Assembly: GCA_021234155.1 (NCBI GenBank)
Contig: JAJEKV010000183.1
Coordinates: 620,001 to 684,000, forward strand
Reading direction: 5' to 3'
Length of the DNA stretch: 64,000 bases
Source of the DNA: Isoetes taiwanensis
Taxonomy: Eukaryota > Streptophyta > Lycopodiopsida > Isoetales > Isoetaceae
This document shows positions 32,546 through 43,499 of this stretch, piece after piece. How positions within the stretch are numbered: position 1 is the first letter of the stretch; every line of letters begins with the position of its first letter. The translations under genes and the position numbers were made by a program. The notes beneath the pieces were generated by a model that saw only the letters and a program-made list of their open reading frames with translations, was not told the origin of the DNA and made no database searches.

Positions 32546-33179
32546 ATTGTGTAATTTTATTTCTATATATAATTATTTGTGGTGGTTCCCCCACTTCTCT
32601 TGCTTCCTGCCTTAGCATCTAATGTTGCTTCTAATGTTGTCGTACCTTAGCCTCTATGTTTCTTATCCCGGGGGAAGGGGCAATTCCATTTTCTACCGTG
32701 TGAGGTCCTCTGGGACAACTAGGGTCATGAGTGGATGGCATATGATTAGTCGGTCGTATAGCATGGTTCAAGAGTCTCTTCCAGGTTAGATTCCTTGATA
32801 ATATATGGGGATGTCCCTTTACCTTGTTTGGCTGCCTAGTTTCTTGACTTCCTGTTTTGTCCTTGGGGTCGGGTGCAACCCTCTCTAGAGGCTATTGTCC
32901 CTCTCTCTTGCATACTATATGTAGCTTATCATTAGGTTTCGATGATGGTCTGAAAGCATGCTTTGGTTTGCTTCTTGCTGATGCTGTTGTTTTCTTTGTG
33001 CTTCTGTTTATACGTGAAGCGATTCCTGCGATTCATGCTGCATGGGTGGTTCTTGAGCATCTTTTTATGGTGTGGGTTCCTAGTCTTTGCATAAGTTGTG
33101 TATGAGAGTTTGTAGAATCTTTTTCTTTCGTGTTCTAATAATATCATTTTGTGTACTTTGTCTATGGGAGTTTGAAGAA
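32546..33179. other. Element B interior without recognised coding
   Basis: Pyrimidine-rich sequence, with an 82-residue open frame at 32857-33105 that has no recognisable domain. Confidence 0.4.
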
Positions 33180-33676
33180 GGCAGTGCCATTACAAATGAT
33201 ATTACAACTGTCATAAGTGTTAACACTTGTATTATCATGGTCAAGAGTACAACAAGTGTTAATAGTAAGAGTGATGTAAGTCATGATATTATCCATGATG
33301 CTATTATCGACACATATAGCATCATATTTTAGCGCTGATATAATATTGCCAATATGTGTTACTATAGATGAGGCTATGGGTGATATTGTAACTGGCATAA
33401 GCTATAACACTTATATTGTCATTAACACCATTGGAGTAAAATATGATGATAAAGTTGATGCAATATGTGATATTATTCATGACGCTATTAGTAACACATA
33501 TATTGTCATTAATTAGTACTGATATAATTGTTGACTAAATTTATGACGATATTGATGATGCAATAGATGATAGAATCTTGTCATTGGTAGTGTCACTGTA
33601 CATTGAATATCAGTATTAATATCAGTTAATACTTTTTGAAATTTAAGTGATGAAAAATGGCTATCCTCTTGTAGTG

Positions 33677-36240
33677 GCTGAGACTTGGTTTGTAGCACTT
33701 GGGACCTGGCCAAGAAGCTGCAGCCAAGAATACGGAGCAAGGGGAACTGACGGAGCAGAGTTTGGGCCTGTCCTCCTCCCGACGTGGCAAGTAGAAGTCG
33801 GGGGGCGCTTTTGCAGAGGCAAGACATTCATAAATTCGCAATTAATGCATTGTACGAAAATAAATTCTGATTTTTTGCCAGCTGGATTCCCAATTCATCT
33901 CCAGCACACAGCCCAATTTTCGAAATTTTCGGAGAAGGTCTAAGTCAAAGGGTTAGCATTAGAACGGTCGGGGAAGCCCGTTGCAGGGCAACCGAGCTGG
34001 CACCCTTCCCCAAGTCAAACGAGGCCGGGACCTTGCAGGATCCCTCACAAGATGGGAGAGTCCGGACCCCAGCGGTGGGATCAAAAAAAGTTCCCGAGGA
34101 CCCTTCTGGCGGCGCTCTCCCGGGTCAGACGCTAATGACCACCCTCCCGGAGCCGGTTCCCCTATCCGACCGTTGGATCCTCCGATTCGAGGGGCCCCTC
34201 TTCGAAGGCCCAAAAGATTCCAGGTCGGTCCGGGAAAACTTGTCAAACCGCGGGCGCCATGAGGTCGACCTTGTATAAACCGGCATGTTGTTTTGTCGTT
34301 CGCACCAGGAGGCTCGGGAATGGCAAATCGACCGCCAAATTCTCGGAATGGCTAAATTACCCTAGGGAGCAAGTTACAAGGTCGGTTTGCAAAAGAAAGA
34401 AACACTCATGCCCTCCACGACAAGATCCCGCATCCACATCCTAGGCCAATTGACTACGAAAGTGTGATGGAAGTGAGCTACTTTGGCGCTTCTTGGAGGT
34501 CGGGTGGTCTTCCGCCACCGGAACTTGGTCCCCCGGCAATGTCGACGCTCGAGTCCATTAGCAGAGCCAAATCGCGGACCAGGAGAGGGGAGGTCGCCCG
34601 TCCGTCCCCCGTGGCCTTGGGAAGAGGAAATTGGGCAAGCGGCTTGCGGGGGATTTTAGGGTCCGTGCTCAGCGTCAACACCCCACTCCCGATCAAGTCC
34701 TGGCCAAGGTCCCGGCCCGACATCGACAAGGAGAGGCCTCAAACGTAAGTAAACCCCAATGGGTTGCCGAGGTTCTAGAAGGGTTTGCGTTTTGAAATTT
34801 TGAGACTTGGAGTGCACTTGGGACGCGCCAAGAAGCTGCACCAAGAATACGGACAAGGGGAACTGACGGAGCAGAGTTTGGGGTCCTCCTCCCGATGTGG
34901 CAAGTAGAAGTCGGGGGCTTTGCTGGTGGCAAGACATTCATAAATTAGCAATTAATGCATTGTACGAAAATAAATTCTGATTTTTTTGCTAGCTGGATTC
35001 CTAATTCATCTCCAAGACACAGCCCAATTTTGAAATTTTTAGGAGAAGGTCTAGGTCAAAGGGTTACCATTAGAGCGGTGGGACAGCCCGTTCTGGGGCA
35101 ACCGAAGCCGGCACCCTCCCCAAGTCGCTTTGAGGCCGGGGACCTTGCAGGGGATCCCATACAAGAGGGGAGAGTCCAGGACCCCAAGAGGCGGGATCCA
35201 AAAGTTCGAGGCTTCCCTTCCTGGCGGTCCCCATTTTGCATGCTAATGACCACCCTCCCCGGCCCGGTTCCCCATATCCGGCCGATTGGATCCTCCGTTC
35301 GGGGGCCCCTCTTGAGGAAGGCCCAAAAGATTCCAGATCGGGTCGGGGAGAACTTGTCAAACCCGGGGCGGCCCCGAGGCCTTTGTATAAACCGGGCAGT
35401 TGTTTTGTCGCTCGAGCACCGGGAGGCTCCGGATGGCAAATCGACCCCGCCAAATCGTCCGAATAGAGGAAATTACTCCTAGAGAGTAAGTTACAAGGTC
35501 GGTTTTGCAAAAGAAAGAAACACTCACGCCCTCCATGACAATATCCCGCATCCACATCCTAGGCCAATTGACTACGAGTGTGATGGAAGTGAGCTACTTT
35601 GGCGCTTCTTTGAGGTCGGGTGGTCTTCGCCACGGAACTTGGTCCCGTGGCAATGTCGACGCTCGAAGTCCATTGGCAGAGCCAAATCACGATTCCCGAG
35701 AGGGAGGTCGCCCGTCCGTCCCTCGGCCTTTGGGAGAGGAAAGGGGCAAGCAGCTTCCCCTGGGATTTTAGGGTCCGTGTTCTCGCGCCAACACCCCCAC
35801 TCCACGCCAAGTCACTGGCGCAAGGTCCCGGACCGGACCGACAAGAGAGGGCCTCCAAAGCGTAATAAACCTTGTGGGTTGCCGGGTTCTAGAAGGGTTT
35901 TGCGTTTTTGGGGCCAAGACTTGGTCTGTTGCACTTGGGACTGGCGAGAAGCAGCAAGCGAGAATACGGAGCAAGGGGAACCGACGGGCGGAGTTTGGGC
36001 CTGTCCTCCTCCCGATGTGGCAAGTAGAAGTCGGGGGGGCTTTGAGTGGCAAGACATTCATAAATTCATAGTTAATGCATTGTACCAAAATAAATTCTGA
36101 TTTTTTGTAAATTTGGATTCCTAATTCATCTCGACTAAGGCCCAATTTTCGAATTTTCGGAGAAGGTCCAGGTCAAAGGGTTAGCTAAGGTCAAAGGAAT
36201 GGAGTTTGTGGGATCGTTGTACTTGGGGTTGACCTTGGTC
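33677..36240 (+). repeat. 1.1-kb tandem repeats of element A
   Basis: Units recur at about 33680, 34803 and 35920, a period of about 1,120 bases. Landmarks in each: GACTTGG...CACTTGGGAC, TCCTCCTCCCGA, TTAATGCATTGTAC, AAATAAATTCTGATTTTTTG, and GTGATGGAAGTGAGCTAC. GC-rich and rich in small insertions and deletions between copies. Many open frames here are on both strands and coincide with the repeat period; none has a known domain. Confidence 0.9.
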
Positions 36241-36280
36241 GGGCCGGGCGTTATACTTGGTCTAAGATTGCATTGAGAAT

Positions 36281-36369
36281 ATAAGCATCATAACTATTAG
36301 AATGAAGATAAATGATTACAGAAAAGCATCATAACTACTAGAATGAAGATAAATGATTACAGAAAAGCA
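36281..36369 (+). repeat. 45-bp direct duplication
   Basis: Two adjacent copies of a unit containing GCATCATAACTA and GAATGAAGATAAATGATTAC. Confidence 0.8.
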
Positions 36370-36529
36370 AAAGACTACTGCGGGTTTGGGGGAGGGGGTT
36401 TAGATTTGGTTGCTTGTGATGATGGTTGTGTTTCAGTATCAAGGCATATGGATAGAGAGAATGCCCTTGTTCAACGGACTGCTCCCTAAAGCTATTTGAC
36501 ATGGATGGCATAATTAACTTGTAATGAAA

Positions 36530-37600
36530 CCGTGGGCCAAGCAGACTTTTGGGATTTTAGGGTCCCCGCTCTGGCGTCAACACCCCCACTCCACGTCAAG
36601 ACACGACGCAAGGTCCCGGCCAAATCTGACAAGGAGAGGGCCTCCGAAACGTAAACCCTGTGAGTTGCCAGGTTCTAGAAGGGTTTTCGTTTTGGGGGCC
36701 GAGTTTTGGTCTTCTGGCCACAGAACTTGGTCCCTAGGGCAATGTCGACGTTCTGAGTCCATTGGCAGAGCCAAATCGGGGGTTCCCGGAGGAGAGGGGG
36801 AGGTTGCCCCGTCTGGGTCCCTGGGGGCCTCGAGGGGGGAGAGGAAATTTAGGGCAAGCAGGGGGATTTTGGGGTCCGTGCTCACGGCGTCAACACCCCA
36901 CTCCACGTCCAAGTCACGCAAGGTCCCGGCCAAATGACGACAAGGAGAGGGCCTCCTCAAACGTAAACCACTGTGGGTTGCCGGGTTCTAGAAGGGTTTG
37001 CATTTTGGGGGGCGAGTTTTGGTCTTTCGCCCACGTAACTTGGTCTCTAGGGCAATGTCGACGTTAAAGAGTCCATTAAGAGAGCCAAACGCTGGTTGGG
37101 AGAGGGAGGTTGCCCGTCCGTCCCGGGGTGGCCTTAGGGGAGAGGAAATTCAGGCGCAGCTTGGGGATTTTAGGTCCGTGCTCAAGGCCAACACCCCCAC
37201 TCCCACGCCAAGTCGGCAGGTCCGGGACAAATCGACCTTAAGGAGAGGGCCTCCCAAACGTAAACCCCGTGAGTTGCCGTGTTCTAGAAGGGTTTGTGTT
37301 TTGGGGGGCGGTTTTATCTTCCCGGCCCTGAGAACTTGGTCCCTAGGGCAATGTCAACGTTCCGAGTCCATCGGCAGAGCCAAATCATTGGTTAGGAGAG
37401 GGGAGGTGCCCGTCCGTCCCCCGGGGCCTTAGGGAGAGGGAAATTGGGGGCAAGCGGCTTAGGGGGATTTTAGGGTCCGTGCTCGGCATCAACACCCCCT
37501 CCACATCAAGTCGGGCGCAAGGTTCCGGCCAAATCGACAAGGAGAGGCCTCAAAGCGTAAACCCCGCGGAGTTGCGGGGTTCTAGAAGGGTTTGCGTTTT
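36530..37600 (+). repeat. About 300-bp higher-order repeats derived from the 1.1-kb unit
   Basis: Four units, recognisable by GGGGGATTTTAGGGTCC near 36545, 36870, 37165 and 37460, each followed by CAACACCCCCACTCC and a GGTTCTAGAAGGGTTT segment. This is an amplified sub-segment of the longer repeat. A further 1.1-kb type part follows at 37605-38130. Confidence 0.85.
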
Positions 37601-38149
37601 GGGGGCCGAGTCTTGGTACATTTGCAGTTGGGACCTGGAAGCCCGGCGAGAACGGAGCAATAGGAACTAACGGAACGGAGTTTGGGCCTGTCCTCCTCCC
37701 GATGTGGCAATTAGAAGTCGGGGGCGCTTTTGCGATAAGACATTTATAAATTCGTAATTAATGCATTGTGCGAAAATAAATTCTGATTTTTTGCCACTGG
37801 ATTCCTAATTCATCTCCGACACACAACCCAATTTTGGAATTTCGAGAGAAGGTCTAGGTCAAAGGGTTAGCATTAGAGCGGTCGGGTGGCAGGTGGCGGG
37901 GGCAACCAAGTTGGCACCCTCCCCAAGTCAAGCGAGGCGGGGACCTTGCGGGGATCCCTCACAAGAGGGGAGAGTCACGGACCCGGAGGCGGGATCAAAA
38001 AATTCCTAAGGTAGCCCCTTTACGGCAGCGCTCCCAGGGGGGGCCGCTAATGACCACCCTCCCGGGCCGGTTCCCCTATCCGAGCCGTTGGATCCTCCGT
38101 TCGGGGCCCCTCTTGGGGAAGGCCTCGGAATTTGTCTAAATAAGCCTAG

Positions 38150-38460
38150 GGACAAACTTTAATGAGCATCACATTTTAAAAAGGCGACAAAAAAAAAATA
38201 TAAAGTCCATAGCGTCGCTATAACAAAATAACGTCGGCGTGGGCGTAACATCTCGGCGATCACGTCGCATGCGGCGTTACGTAATTTTTTGAAGCTAGCG
38301 GCGGCTTTCCGCACCTTTTCTTTTAAGCTTCCTCTTGAGCTTTTTTGGGCGATCTGCGGGCGCTACTCGATCGACCGCAAGCAACTATTCTAAGGTTAGT
38401 ACATCATATTTTTAGATTGAATAGGTTTTTTGGATTGAAAGGTGCATGCCTAACCTAGGT
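38150..38460. repeat. Internal GCGACG-type cluster in element A
   Basis: Contains ACGTCGCATGCGGCGT at 38262-38277 and other GCGTCGC motifs like the subterminal arrays, about 3.7 kb from the right end. May mark an older internal boundary of a composite element. Confidence 0.5.
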
Positions 38461-38462
38461 TT

Positions 38463-39300
38463 TTGTGTTCTTCATTTTTTCTTCTTCTCTCGTTTCTTCT
38501 CATCTATTCTTTCCCCTTCCTTTCTTCTTCCCTTCTCTTCTTTCCTTCTCTTCTTCTCTCTTCTTCTTCTTCTCTTCTTCTCTCATTTCTTCTCATTTCT
38601 CTTCATATTTCTCTTCTTTTCTCTTCTCTTCTTTCTCTTCTCTTCTTTCTTCTTCTCTTCTTCTCTCATTTCTTCTCTTCTTCTCTCATTTCTCTTCATA
38701 TTTCTCTTCTTTCCTTCTCTTCTTCTCTCTTCTTCTTCTTCTTCTCTTCTTCTCTTCTTCTCTCATTTCTTCTCTTCTTCTCTCATTTCTCTTCATATTT
38801 CGTTTCCTTCCCTTCTTCCCTTCTCTTATTTCTTCCCTTCTTCCTCCTTCTATTCTTTCTCTTCCCCTTCGATTCTATTCTTCTCTTCTCTTATTCTATT
38901 CTTCTCGATTCTATTCTATTCTTCTCTTCTCTTATTCTTGTTCTCTTATTCTCTTCTCTTATTCGATTCTATTCTTCTCTTCTCTTCGATTCTATTCTTC
39001 CTTTCTCTTCTTCCCTTCGTTGATTCTTTCTTCTTCTCTTATTTTTTTATCTCTTCTTTCCTTCGCTTATTTTTCTCTTCATATTTCTTTTCCTTCCCTT
39101 CTTCCCTTCTTCCTCCTTCTATTCTTTCTCTTCCCCTTGATTCTATTCTTCTCTTTCCCTCCCCATCATTTCTTCTTCTCTCTTTCAGTGCTTTCCCTTC
39201 CCATCTTGACCCTTCCCTTATTTCTTCTCCCCCTTCTCTTGTTTCTCCCACCCTTATCTTCTTCTTGATTATTTTTTCTTTTCTTGATTTTCTATTTTTC
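38463..39300 (+). repeat. Pyrimidine tract, TTCTTC/TCTTC type
   Basis: About 840 bases of almost pure C/T on the plus strand made of TTCTTCTCTCATTTC-like units with internal duplications. It yields long low-complexity frames (Ser/Phe/Leu) in all three forward frames, which I do not regard as genes. Such tracts can form triplex DNA. Confidence 0.9.
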
Positions 39301-39493
39301 CACTTTAATTTTTTTTTTTTTTCGACTTCTTCTTCTTTTGTTCTTATTCTTTTAACTTTTTGTTGTGGGTTTGGTATTTGTCCTTTTTATTTGGGCCCCG
39401 GGATCTTGTCGCAGACACGTTCTTCATTTGGTAAGTTCATCACACTTGCATTTTTTTTATAGCTTTAAATAGGTAAAAAAAAAAATTAACAGA

Positions 39494-40075
39494 GTGGCTT
39501 GTTCAAGGGCACGGGTCGGCTCCACCTAGAGTGGAGAGGACCATGTGTACCCGGGTTCGAAGTCCACTTCCACTATGATCAAATTTTATTTTCCTAGATT
39601 AAGGAGTGGCTTGTTCAAGGGCACGGTCGGCTCCACCTAGAGTGGAGAGGATCACTTACCCGGGTTCAAGTCGACTTTGACTTGTTATTTGTTAGGTCTA
39701 AAATAAAATTGTAGTGGCTTGTTCAACGGCACGGTCGGCTCCATCTTGCGTGGAGAGGACCAGATGTCCGGGTCCAAGTCCACTTTTCTTCTCATTCTTA
39801 GGTAGAGGTGGCTACGGCAAGGACATGGTCGGCTCCACCGCGAGTGTAGAGGACCAGGTGTTCGGGCCTTAGTTCACGTTCATTGTCAGTTTTAGCTAGA
39901 GGTAGCTAGGGCAAGGACATGGTCGGCTCCACCATGAGTGGAGGGGACCATATGTTCGGGCCCTAGTCCCACATTTCTTATTATTTTTGTTAGGTAGAGG
40001 TGGCTAGGGAAAGGGCATGGTCGACTCCACCATGAGTGGGGAGGACCACGTGTTCGGGTCCTAATCATACTCTAG
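39494..40075 (+). repeat. Tandem array of six tRNA-like units
   Basis: Units start at about 39494, 39606, 39714, 39808, 39902 and 40000 (94-112 bp). Each has GTGGCTTGTTCAAGGGCAC or a variant (A-box-like TGGCTTGTTCAAGG), then GGTCGGCTCCACC-AGAGTGGAGAGGACC, a self-complementary stretch, and a B-box-like CCCGGGTTCGAAGTCCA. The later units have diverged B boxes. This looks like a tandemly amplified SINE or tRNA-derived sequence. Confidence 0.8.
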
Positions 40076-40158
40076 CCTAATCCAGCCGATCTAATCTAGT
40101 CTATCTAGCTTACTCCATCAGTCCAAAGCCTCCTCTATTATCTAGCCAAATCTAGCTT

Positions 40159-41330
40159 TTGATCCGAGTAAGGGTCTATTCGCACCCATGGTGCAGTGCA
40201 AGGAACTTGGAGGGAGATTTCAATGTAAATATATATCCACTACGTACCAAACATTTCTTTGGTTGCGGCATGTTAAAGATGCTCATTCTCTTATTACTTC
40301 CCGGTCAAGAAGTAGTGGAGCAACGGACTCAGCGTTCAAGATCGCGACAATCATCACGGGTTGGGATCCCAAGAACATCGCGGAATCGCCTGACTTGAGA
40401 GGTCCGGATCCCGACGGCGTCATGTCACAAGAAGAAGAGCATCCATTTCGCTTTGTTTTAGACACGTAAGTCTTTGTTTTAGAAAAAGTAAAAAGTTTTA
40501 GCGGAAGAAGCTCACTTCGATGATGGGCGAGCTTCTACGAAAAGGAGGTACATGACCTAGTCATAGTCTTATTTTTATTATTTTAATATTCGTTGATCTA
40601 TCGATTTATGTCAAAGGCAAAGAGTGGTCAAGGAGGCGAAGGCGACTTGCGAAAAAGTTGGAGGCGATTGGTCAAAAGTCCTAAACCACTTAATCTCCAC
40701 AAGGAAGATATCAAGGTATTTCTTATTTTTTTTTTGCCATTCGTTCAATTTAACTTGTGATAATGTTGTGTGCCTTGCAATCGGATTGCATTGAGCGTGC
40801 AAAGGATCCGGAAACGAGAAACATAGAGCTGGGGCCCGACAAAGCAACCGCAAGTGAGCGACATCCGTCTCATCATCGGACTCGATTGGTGGGAAAGGGT
40901 TTCGCCATAGATTCGTAAGAGCTATATTAGTTCACATTAATTTTAATAAGAACTTTAAATGTCATTAGCTAATACTCGTTATATTGTCATAGACACGGCT
41001 ATACGGGTTTCCCCTAGCAAGGAGCATGTACAAATAGCCGCGGGCGTGGAGTCGCTTTTATCTGTATCAACAATTATACGAAGAGGGAACTGTCCCCACA
41101 TCACGGGGAATGGGGGTGCGTTGTAGAAAATTATTATAATTCTATGAACTACATTAATGCCATATTCTTTTGGTTTTATAGGAAGCGATGGCGGAGATGA
41201 ATCAAGCCCTAGGCGAGGACATGGGGGGGGGGGGTGTGAGGGATCGTAAACTATGGTGGAGGGCCATCCAATCGCAACCCAGAATCGGGATGACTACTCT
41301 CTAATCGGGACCGAGAGATTAGCTCTAGGC
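40159..41330 (+). other. Exon-like region of element A, unrecognised
   Basis: A 93-residue frame (40188-40469; SFKIATIITGWDPKNIAES is not a known motif to me... the readable core is TIITGWDPKNIAESPDLRG) ends at a GACAC-GTAAGT splice-donor-like site. Further short coding-like pieces with donor sites follow near 40600-40700 and 40800-40920. It may be the remnant of the element's own second gene or a captured host gene. No family recognised. Confidence 0.3.
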
Positions 41331-41359
41331 TAAAAGGGTGGATACTCCCCTTAACTTGA

Positions 41360-41515
41360 GTCTTTTGTGATTATTTAAAAATATAAATACAATTCACTTT
41401 TTGTGATTATTTAAAAATATAAATATAAAAATACTTTTTGTGATTATTTAAAAATATAAATATAAAAATACTTTTGTGATTATTTAAAAATATAAATATA
41501 AAAATATAAATGCCC
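41360..41515 (+). repeat. AT-rich tandem repeat, about 37 bp
   Basis: Four units of TTTTGTGATTATTTAAAAAT plus a variable ATAAATATAAAAATAC part. Confidence 0.9.
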
Positions 41516-41594
41516 TTTTGCTCCTTGTACATCATATTGTAATAATTATCTAAGCCAAACATTTTTTTTTTTTTTTTATTTTTTTTATTTTTTT

Positions 41595-41942
41595 TCCTTC
41601 ATCGTCGCATGCGGCGTATCCATGGCTTTTTATTGCCACGTGGTTTTTTCTAATTACACGTGTCACGCCGCGATGCGGCGATATACCGCGTCTTTTTTAC
41701 GCCACACGTGGATTTTTTTGGTATTCCACGTGTATATTCCACGTGTTTATTCCACGTGTCACGTCGCATGCGACGTCTGTGTCACGTCTGCGTCACGTCT
41801 GCCGACGTCCCATGCGACGCACGTCGCATGCGATGTGTCTCCAGCGACGTCTGTGTCACGTCTGTGTCACGTCGTCAGACGTCGCATAGACGTGACCTAG
41901 ACGTCGCTATAGACGTCGCTAAATGACCTTTCTCCTGTTGTG
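41595..41942. repeat. Element A right subterminal repeat array
   Basis: Repeated CCACGTG and GTCACGTCTG motifs with the palindrome ACGTCGCATGCGACGT at 41761-41776 and variants at 41602-41617 and 41821-41836. It ends in the inverted terminal repeat. Mirrors the left array. Confidence 0.88.
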
Positions 41943-43380
41943 CTACATGAAGGTGCTCAAAAGCTTTGTGCGTCAAATGGCAAAACCAGAGGGTTACATG
42001 GCTGAAGGACATCTTGTGCAAGAAACATTATTTTATCTAAATGATGCCACTATCGCATGCCATCCAGATGGTCCTAAATTATGGAAAAACGAGGAACCCA
42101 AAGAGATTACGGCAGAAGTATTACAAGGTAATGGAGTAGAACGAAGTCTGAGTGATGACATGCTTAATGCTATAAGCACATTTGTCCTTAATAATACTGC
42201 AAATTTGCAACCATGGAGAGACTTGTATGAAATCGCGAAGGAGGATTCATGTAGAAGGCCAACAGGACGATCAATGGGACAATTTAGTTTTCCAGATGTT
42301 ATGGATAATGCATGGTTGTTGGCTCGTATGGACGAAGCTAAAGATCGTGGGAAAAGATATTCCAGTGATGATTACGAGCTTGCCCTTCGTTGTAGCAAGA
42401 AGGTATAAAACTATAAACCTTTGGTCCTAAATTTCATTCTCTTTATATTATATTACTCATAACTATTATAATTTGGTTCTAGGCACGATTCTATACTTCA
42501 ATGTGGGCATACAGCCAGCATTTTCGCATCAACAATGTTGATAAGTATAGAGTTACATTTGATTCAGGGATCAGCGCATTCAGAGTTACATTTGAACAGA
42601 AAAGTCAATCCAGTAACAGGGATTGCAACCTTCTGGAGAGTAATCTGGATTATGTGGAAATCCTGACAGACATTATCGAGTTGGATATCGTAGCTTTCAT
42701 GTAAATGTCTTGAAGGCACGATGGTTCAAAGTTGTATATAGAGGTCGTGGCGAAACAGTTAGGACTCATTCATTCGGATTTCCAGAAGTGGATCCTTCAA
42801 AGATATTGGCTGAAATGAAAGAACCTTTCGTGGTTCCAAGTCAAGTTGAGCAGATATTTATCCATGAGAATCCTAATGACACAAACTGGTGGATTGTCGT
42901 ACGTTGTCAAACAAGAGCTCGACATATAATTGTTTTATCTGTAGCTGATACTGATGATGTTGCTGATGGTGGTGGTCTTCTAGACGTCGCTAATAATGTT
43001 GATGGCACATTATTGCATGATGGTGGGGGGGGGGGGGAGAGGAGGAGGAGGAGGAGGCATATTTGGGAGAAGGTTATCTCGAAGGTGATTTGCCTGAGGA
43101 TGATACAGATGAGCATGTTTATGTAGAATCGCCATTGGCACTTTCAGAGAGGAAGCAAGCTGAAGAAGTGAATTATGTGCTCCGATCTCCATTTAATTTG
43201 CCAATCCAGGTTCGTGGCCATGATGAGGATTATATCAAAGATGAAGAAATTGTTGGACATGCACATGATCATTCTGAGGCAATTAGAGGTTTGGCTCTTC
43301 GTTTATGTCTAGACGATGATGAGATAGATGACATTGAGCATGATCTAGGCGAACAAGTTGATGTGTTCATACATGAATAA
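41943..43380 (+). pseudogene. CACTA TNP2 transposase, 3' part
   Basis: Continuation of the TNP2 gene after element A. The first exon, to about 42404, reads CYMKVLKSFVRQMAKPEGYM, then AEGHLVQETLFYL, conserved in TNP2, and ends ALRCSKK before a GT donor. The next exon from 42483 has ARFYTSMWAYSQHF, ...VEILTDIIELD and, after a shift near 42690, LKARWFKVVYRGRGETVR and VPSQVEQIFIHENPNDTNWW, the C-terminal TNP2 domain. A G-run at 43024-43036 shifts the frame again before an acidic tail ending at 43380. Apart from these shifts the sequence is well preserved. Confidence 0.9.
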
Positions 43381-43499
43381 TCAACTTTGTAATCTTATTG
43401 CTATTACTATTATGGTTTAGATTATTTTTTGTCTTGAGTGTTTTCTTTTCAAATTTGTCATCTCTAAATTATTGAACTATAATGCCCTTGTAGATTTTG

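Larger units (their letters stand above)
24284..33676. mobile_element. CACTA element B, 9.4 kb, nested in element A
   Basis: Left terminus CACTACAAGAGAATAAGC; right terminus reverse-complemented CACTACAAGAGGATAGCC. The flanks are GCC (24281-24283) and GCT (33677-33679), a 3-bp duplication with one change. Removing it restores the GGGGGCCGAGACTTGG context seen at the equivalent point of other repeat units (35910, 37600). Subterminal regions (24340-24850 and 33180-33620) share GATGATGCAATAGATGATA-like repeats in opposite orientation. No transposase is seen. It contains minisatellites, an inserted LINE and a segmental duplication. Confidence 0.9.
23579..41942. mobile_element. CACTA-like element A, 18.4 kb, inserted in TNP2
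   Basis: Terminal inverted repeats: left CACAACAAGAGAATGGTCAT, right end reverse-complemented CACAACAGGAGAAAGGTCAT, both followed within a few bases by GCGACG. Flanks carry a 3-bp duplication CTA (23576-23578 and 41943-41945), the length typical of CACTA elements. Removing the insert joins RWMFFLE to CYMKVLKSFVRQMAKPEG, the expected TNP2 sequence. Both ends carry long subterminal arrays of GCGACGT-type repeats. Inside are a 1.1-kb tandem repeat array interrupted by element B, a pyrimidine tract, a tRNA-like tandem array and an unrecognised exon-like region. No transposase was found, so it is probably non-autonomous. Confidence 0.93.

Noticed and set aside
33981-35865. Many overlapping open frames of 80-175 residues on both strands
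   Set aside because: They fall in a GC-rich tandem repeat, recur with its period, and have no recognisable domains; few stops are expected by composition.
38446-39462. 338-residue open frame and two overlapping long frames
   Set aside because: All three plus frames are open because the DNA is an almost pure C/T tract; the translations are Ser/Phe/Leu repeats without domain features.
43024-43036. G-run as a programmed frameshift signal
   Set aside because: A homopolymer run is more simply explained by slippage or sequencing error, and CACTA transposases are not known to use frameshifting.
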